A stretch of 64,000 nt of DNA from Metellina segmentata (Eukaryota; Arthropoda; Arachnida; Araneae; Tetragnathidae). Below are positions 57,674-64,000 of this stretch, in pieces (position 1 is the stretch's first letter; each line of letters starts with the position of its first letter). Below the pieces are notes generated by a model. It was not told where the DNA came from. It worked only from the letters and a program-made list of their open reading frames with translations, and ran no database searches. Position numbers and translations under genes: made by a program. The stretch spans positions 52,738,744 through 52,802,743 of the forward strand of contig OX375877.1 of the NCBI GenBank assembly GCA_947359465.1, given 5' to 3'.

Positions 57674-60429
57674 CATATTTATATTTGGAATTTATTGTTT
57701 GGAATTTTTATTGGCGAAGGTGAAGCAATTGAAGTTCCTTTCGAAGTACGTACAAAGGAAACACGTTCTTACCTACATTTAGCTCGACAGAAAATTCTCT
57801 TATTGACTTCAAGTTTCAAATAAAAGGGAAAATAAATTATAAGGTGACTCAACCAGTGTCTGACCACTTCCTCACAATTCTCATCAAGGGGACTTATTAC
57901 CCAAAATACGATCAAAATGTAGATCGATTTGTTTTGTTCCAAATTGTACTTTATACATTGAAGAATTGTTCTACAATGTTTTATGTCCTTCCTACAATTT
58001 TAAGATAATATATATTTTTGTTTTTACTGACTCTGATATCTGAAATTTTTCTCTCTTTCACCGCTCGCAACTCACTAAAATGCTGTTAGATTCCAAATTT
58101 AATCAGCAATACCTTTTAGGATCATGTTATGTAAATGACATGTTCCCATAGTAAGTGAAAATACAATTAATGAGGTTGATTTTTCATATATTCTGGATGG
58201 ATATCAAAGATTGACAGATGATATTTTGAAAAAGCATTCAATGTGAAATCCACATAGAGAACGAGTCTCGTCATAATAATTATTTGGATCTAGTTACCAA
58301 AAAGCATATTTTTATTCCCAGGTATTATGCTTTATTTTTGTAAGTTGTGGATTAGTTTTGGAGTACCAAAATATTCAGAACAGCAAAGCACTTTAGGAAA
58401 AAAACAATGAAAATGCAAACCACAAACACCTAACAACAAAGCATTGTTGATTAGGAGAAAAGTGCTTTTATGAATCCGATGACAATCTACCTTTCAGAAT
58501 TCTGAACAGCTAATTAAATTTTCTTATAAAAACCAAAACTGTGGACTATAAAAGAGTAAAATCATGTTTTTCAAAGCCGGAGAATTCTGTGAAATTTCTG
58601 CTCTTAACTGACGATTAGAATTTCGACTTTTCCTCATGATAGAAATTAATACTTTTGTCTAAAGGAGTTTAAATATCAATTTTGAATATCGTATAAATCA
58701 TGTTTTAAAGATTTAAACTGATTTTTATTTACTTATTTGACGAATACCATTCGTTCTACAGAATGTTTTGTACCAAAAATTAATTTTTTTCTATATTTTG
58801 CGATGTAACAGCCACTTTTAACATTAACTATATAAAGGTAAAATGGTTGTTACATTTCCTTAAAAATTAACTGGCTAACACATAATGGCTATAGTAATTC
58901 AAAAAAATTCTTTGTTGTATTACATTTTTCAAACGTTTTGTACATATACAAAATATTTGAATTGATTTATCTCACTCGATATTTTACGAACTATGCCATG
59001 ATTAAAATGCTAAGGTTTTTTAGTAAATCTTCAAATCATCTGAAATTTGTAAGAGACGTTTACAATGATCAAAGTAATGAAACAAAGAATGGGTTTTTTT
59101 AATAAATCGAACAGAAACATTTTTATTAAAATTAAACTTTCTAAAAGTCTAAATTGTCACGATTTTTCGGAGATTTTGCTCTCTCATCATCGAATTTTTA
59201 ATTCAATTACTATTTGAGATATCAAAAATTTCATCCTTAGAAGTCATCAAAATGGTTTCATGAGCATGGTAAAAAAATATCTAGCCAAAGTATCGCAAAT
59301 AGAAGGAGGAATAGCATTTTGAAATATGTTAGAATATTGACCAAATTTTTAATTTTTTCAAAACTGCTAGGAAATTTAAAATATTTTCTTATAGAAACCT
59401 TTATTTGGACTAAAGAATATAAATTACACTTAATAAAATCATCAAAAAACTCGCATTTGAGAAATTAGCTTTTGGTGCCAAGTCTCTTTAAAACAAGCAA
59501 ACTTGTTAAGTCCACAATAAATACAATTTATACTCTTTTAGACAATTAACTACTAAAACAAATCGTAAGCAGTCTCAATTTCCCTAATTTGTCTTTTTAT
59601 TGGTAAACAATATAAGCAAAACTCAGGTGTCAAGTCATTGGGATCTATGAAATAACAGTACAGTGAACTTGATTTTGAGGAGTGATGTCTCAATCTTTAT
59701 TTCTTATTTTGAATTAAAATTTGTCATTAAGGTAAATAAGTGTCTAATTTTGACATGCATAGAAATTTTTCACATATATCTTAATTTGATGTCATAAACA
59801 TTGAGGTCAATCCACTAGTGAACAAAACCTGCATGTGTTCCAAAAATTGACCAAGGTAATCAATTTCTAGATTTTAGGCAACTTTGATTTTAAACTTGAA
59901 GTTAGATATTTCATGATGGCTAGGTGTTTGGAAATTGTTTGGGGGTAGATGAAATATAAAATGTAAGCCTTCATACAGTATTCGACAAGATTGTCAATTT
60001 CTAGAAATGGAAAACAAGGATTGAGTAAAAATCTAGAAACTATGGAAGTTTTATAAAGGAAAGAGTGTGTGCTAAACTCTAGTGAGTCTTACCTAAAAAA
60101 CCGGTTCAAAATGAAAAAAAAAAAAAAAAACGATATTGTCACATACAGTTGTATCTAAATGGCGGTTATGTTGTAAAAGAAAGGATATGAAAAGTCAAAA
60201 GAGGAAAAAGAATCAAGAAAGGTTACCTCAAAACAGAAGAGAAAAGCATTTCTAACTGCTAATGGAAAAAGAGGAAACACTTCAAGAGACTTAATCAATG
60301 AAGGTGATGAATTTGTGATTAACGTGAACGGTAACAGGAAAACGAAAACAAATATAGTATAAAAGCATGTTCTGTCTGTTACAGACTTACATAAAATGCT
60401 TTCCAAAAAGACATACTTTGCAGTTGAGA
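57674..60429. other. Long AT-rich stretch without gene
   Basis: No domain, RNA or dispersed repeat recognised across 2.7 kb. An A-run of about 18 lies at 60113-60130. The 83-codon minus frame at 60155-60406 is Phe, Leu and Ser rich and probably chance. Confidence 0.45.
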
Positions 60430-61165
60430 TCTGATGATTTTTGTCTCATAACAATGAAGATGTCTGTTTTTTTGGTTTGTGTTGTATTTTGGAGAAACCG
60501 ATGGAATTTGCAATGACTGACTATCTGCAAATACAGACGAGTAGAAATTTAACTAGTCTGACTTCTGCTATAACTAATGCCATAAAATTATTTAATATCA
60601 TTGCAACATTTGTTTACTTGTTAAATATAAATTTTTCACGTATTTTAACTAGTTTAACTGTGTAATTTAAATTAGTATTAACCATTATTATCACTTATAC
60701 TTGTTAAATATTCAATAGTTCGTTGTTTAAAAAATTTTACTTAAATGTGTCACGTTAAGAATGCTTAGCCTAACTGTGTTTCATACAAAATATCTGATGA
60801 TTTTTTTATGACAATGGAAAGTGTCAATTTTTTTTTGTGAAATATTTTGGAGAGACCGCGCGCGCGCGCGCGCGCGATGGAATTTTCAATGACTGACTTT
60901 CTGAAAATACACACAAGTAGAATTTTTCTAGTCTGACTTCTGCTATAACTAATTCCATAGAATTATTTAATACCATTGCAACATTTATTGACTTGTTAAA
61001 TATAAATTTTTCATGTATTTTAACTATTTGTTTAATATTAATTTGTATTAACCAATATTATCATGTCTACTTGTTAAATATTAAATAGTTTGTTGTTTAA
61101 TAAATTTTACTTAAAATGTGTCACGTAAAATGCTTAGTCTAGCTATGTTTCATACAGATATACTG
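60430..61165. repeat. Two-copy tandem duplication, offset 363
   Basis: TCTGATGATTTTT at 60430 and 60793; AATGACTGACT, CTAGTCTGACTTCTGCTATA, and TTTCATACA are shared in order. The copies differ by small indels. No frame is conserved. The second copy has gained a (CG)10 tract. Confidence 0.88.
60857..60876. repeat. (CG)10 microsatellite
   Basis: Twenty bases of alternating CG where copy 1 of the duplication reads GAAACCGATGG. Very CG-rich for this AT-rich region. Confidence 0.97.
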
Positions 61166-61317
61166 GTGAAATGCTAAAGTATTTGCACAAAAGTTTCAAT
61201 TTGTATTTTAATTGAAAAACTAAGTAGTGGACTGAAAGTGTTTGATTGAATTACTAGTCCAATCACTATTTGCATGGGGCCGGTACTCCTGGTATCTCAT
61301 TTTGCTCTCTTCCAAGG

Positions 61318-61878
61318 TAGGGATACGACATCGATGTCGATGTTTTTTAAAAAAACATCGATATATTGAGGTCGATGTTTTAGTAACATCGATGTATTGG
61401 GGTCGATGTTTTTGTAACATCGATATATTGGGGTCGATGTTTTTGTAACATCGATGTATTAGGGTCGATGTTTTTGTAACATCGATGTTTATACTTGTCG
61501 ATGTTTTATTTATAAATGAAAAAAGAACCTTTAAAATTTTTTTAAAATAACCAAGTAGCATAATTTTTATAATCAGCAAATTGAACATACTTTTAGACCA
61601 AAGTGACCAAGGGTGAAGATTCTAAAAAGTAGGGATACGACATCGATGTCGATGTTTTCAAAACATTGATGTTTAGTAAAAAAAACATCGATGTATTGGA
61701 GCCGATGTCGCATCAATAGTTGCTAAACCAGTTTTAAGAAATGGGGAAAAAAGTTTAAATACACGGAATTTTAAAAACCTCGATGGTTTGGGGGTGATGT
61801 ATTATCAACATCGATGTTTTAATTTTGAACATCGATGATTCAAAACATCGATGTTTTGCTGTCGATGTCGCATCTCTA
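61318..61878. mobile_element. Palindrome-rich hAT-like MITE, copy 2
   Basis: Ends TAGGGATACGACATCGATG and inverted TAGAGATGCGACATCGA. Flanks TTCCAAGG (61310-61317) and TTCCAAGT (61879-61886) match in seven of eight bases. Same order of internal blocks as copy 1, including AGTAGCATAATTTTTATAAT and the inner copy of the terminus at about 61629. It has four units of TTTTTGTAACATCGATGTAT, where copy 1 has about one, so an internal minisatellite has expanded. Confidence 0.88.
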
Positions 61879-61886
61879 TTCCAAGT

Positions 61887-63527
61887 GAGGCACTTTTGAC
61901 ACAACCTTCGAGAAATTTATTGCTTCTAACGATACATACTAATATTACATAACAGGGCGATGTTTATAGGCAACGCCATCTACATTTATAACTTGAAGCA
62001 CACTATTATTTTGAGATGAAAATTGTAAAAACTATTAGTATTAAAATTGTACTATAGCTCATTTTAATCACCATCTTTACAAGATACCAAGTACAAAACA
62101 AATCTTAGAAATGCAATTGCAAATTAAGTCCAGGGAATGTTTTTTAGAAAAGTGAGCACTGAAGGTTAGTCACTGGCTGGTTTACTGTTAATAAAAAAAA
62201 GGGAAGGACAGAGATTTCAAAGTCGATCAGGTAAAATGATAAAGCAATGGGCAGGGAAACCCCAAAAGCCAGACAATACGAAAAAACACATCAGTGAGTC
62301 AGCTTCCAACTGCTAATTGCCCATTTGTAGTTATTGCAGCACTCCACATCAGAAACAAAGAAACCCTCGGAAATGAAAGCTTTATTTTCCAAATGAAATA
62401 TAGAACTCCTAGAAAACGTAATTTGTTATCCAAAGAAACACATAATCGGAGAACTTTAAATGCGAAAAAGGGCCTACGATCTGAACTGAGATTGGTGAAG
62501 GTGACCGAGTCTGGGGTAGAGCCTATTAAATGGCATGTCAGCATCGGTAACAATAAAATATTCCCACTTTACCATTCATCTGGGGCAGAAATATTTATGG
62601 CCGAATCGTGACTGGCGCCATGGAAACCATTCTAACTACACCTGGAATCACGAAGCTATTATCTGCAACTCTGCAGCTTAAAATTTTTATATTTAAATGC
62701 AGGAATTATGCATTCAGAGTTTAACACTGTAGGTAAAATTGTAGGTAAAATGATCTAATCAAAGTTTAGTTGTAAATTACTTACTGAAGGTTGGAAATGT
62801 CTTGAAGTAAGACTTCACAGACGCAATGCTACTTGAATTGTTGGGGGTTGGAATGTAGCTCAAGGAAAGATAGAAGTAACATTCTTTTACTTACTCTTCA
62901 TTTGAAAGGGAAGACTGATCGGGAATTGTTACAATGTATCACATAAGCCGTGTACGACAGGAATCTTCAGTGTAAATGAAGAAATAAGCAAAACAGATGG
63001 AAAGATTTTACTTCTATCCAACGCCCTTTTTTATACTTATTGGGGTTATCTCCAAATGCAGTTTATCGCCGTTTGGGTGACATTTGGTGTTGACCAATCA
63101 CGAGGACAATAACATATCAATTCAATATTTTGATAGACGAAGTGCTAACTTGTATTCGAAAAACCAGTAAATCGACGCAATTATTGGAATACATGCAGGA
63201 AACACTTTCACTGCCTTAACACTACCAACAACAACCAATTAGCTTACCAGAAAACATCTTTTATTTATATCCTCAAAATAGACACGAAAACCTTTTTACC
63301 TTGTTTGCTTTAAATTAACAATTGGCAGAAAAGTTAATATTCTATTTTAAAAACAATATTTCGTGATTTGTTGAGAAAAAGGGCACTACTCGAAAAGATA
63401 AATTTCAAAAAGGAGTCAAATGAAGATTGAAAAATGTGCGAGTTCTATTTATCATTCATTCATATCTTTTTCAAAAAGTGTGAATATCTTCTGATTTAAT
63501 TTCTGTAGTTGATCGATTTTCATAATT
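61887..63527. other. AT-rich DNA; one unrecognised 105-codon frame
   Basis: The frame at 62294-62611 (plus) opens with GTG, not ATG, and has a minus-strand frame over the same bases. Composition is more balanced there and no repeat is seen, so it may be conserved non-coding DNA or chance. The rest shows nothing. Confidence 0.35.
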
Positions 63528-63720
63528 AAAGGTAATGGTAATGGTAATTTTAGTCAACGTCGTACTAGAGCAACACAACGGGCTATTGACGACGGTCCGG
63601 GATTAGGGACTGTCCGGGATTGAGGACAACACCTCGTAATTTTGAACCACGGTCAGATGACGACGCAACACCTGAGCTGGCACCCCACTCTCCAAACTTC
63701 CACGTCAACCCAACGTGAGG
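63528..63720 (-). mobile_element. SINE fragment (middle + tail T2)
   Basis: GGTAATGGTAATGGTAAT marks the 3' end of the element. Tail and middle follow on the minus strand, with an internal duplication of the GGGACTGTCCGGGATTG region. It stops at CCAACGTGAGG, where the next copy starts. Confidence 0.8.
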
Positions 63721-64000
63721 TAATAATAATTATTGTTAACGTCGTAATAGAGCAACACAACGGGCTATTGACGACGGTCTGGGATCAATCCCTTAAGGGA
63801 AAGATCATAGGACAATACCTCGTAATTTTGAACCACGGTCAGATGACGAAGCAACACCTGAGCTGGCAATCCACTCTACAAACTTGAACACCAACCCAAC
63901 ATGAGGACTTTCGGCCACGACAGATTTAAGGTGCACTAGCCGCCTCTGCACCATATACTTACAAACATCCATGCCCGGACCCGGATTCGAACCAGGAACT
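63721..64000 (-). mobile_element. SINE, head X + middle + tail T2, cut by window end
   Basis: Plus strand: AACGTCGTAATAGAGCAACA tail, CACCTGAGCTGGCA middle, then ACAAACATCCATGCCCGGAC and GGATTCGAACCAGG, the complement of head X. It joins the head of the X family to the T2 tail otherwise seen with head Y. The rest lies outside the window. Confidence 0.85.

Overview
The window is gene-poor, AT-rich animal DNA. Everything I can recognise is a mobile element, a fragment of one, or a repeat. The organism is most likely an arthropod, and I would guess a chelicerate. That rests on the mix of Tc1-like transposases, hAT and pogo relics, an I/jockey-type LINE end, tRNA-derived SINEs and very long CA and AT microsatellites. 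The species assignment is inference. I found no intact host gene, no rRNA, no functional tRNA gene and no bacterial-type operon or CRISPR array.

Layout. 0-6 kb: a two-copy duplication, a TIR element split by a 5'-truncated LINE (ORF2 end readable, 10-bp target duplication), and a SINE with a 15-bp target duplication. 6.46-8.86 kb: tandem array with a period near 290 bp, then a 147-bp CA tract. 10-12.6 kb: broken Tc1-like copy and a hAT-like element full of AACATCGATGTT palindromes. 13.9-17.4 kb: a stack of insertions (Tc1-like element with 240-bp inverted repeats, older Tc1-like relic, hAT-like element, SINE, repeat built on a 16-bp palindrome, second hAT-type MITE). 20.1-25.4 kb: a hAT element whose target duplication was cut by a Tc1-like element, and a second inverted copy of the same Tc1-like family; both copies share one transposase frameshift. 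29-34 kb: hairpin MITE, SINEs, a foldback-like element inserted in a SINE, and a pogo/Tigger-type C-terminal relic. 35-41 kb: mostly plain AT-rich DNA with a possible retroelement protease fragment. 40.7-51.4 kb: SINEs of three head types, a TA-flanked MITE, AT microsatellites and a polypurine minisatellite split by a young SINE. 52-64 kb: two more local duplications, a Tc1 relic, a solo LTR, a second copy of the palindrome-rich hAT-like element and SINEs at the right edge.

The elements form no pathway together. Their interest is the order of insertions, which target duplications let one read, and the modular SINEs. I did not find a convincing new biological system. The best leads are the frameshift shared by both Tc1-like copies, the hAT-then-Tc1 stratigraphy, the palindrome-based repeat and the shuffled SINE parts. 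One 99-residue reading frame at 48.0-48.3 kb (minus) is the only unrepeated frame that might be a host exon.
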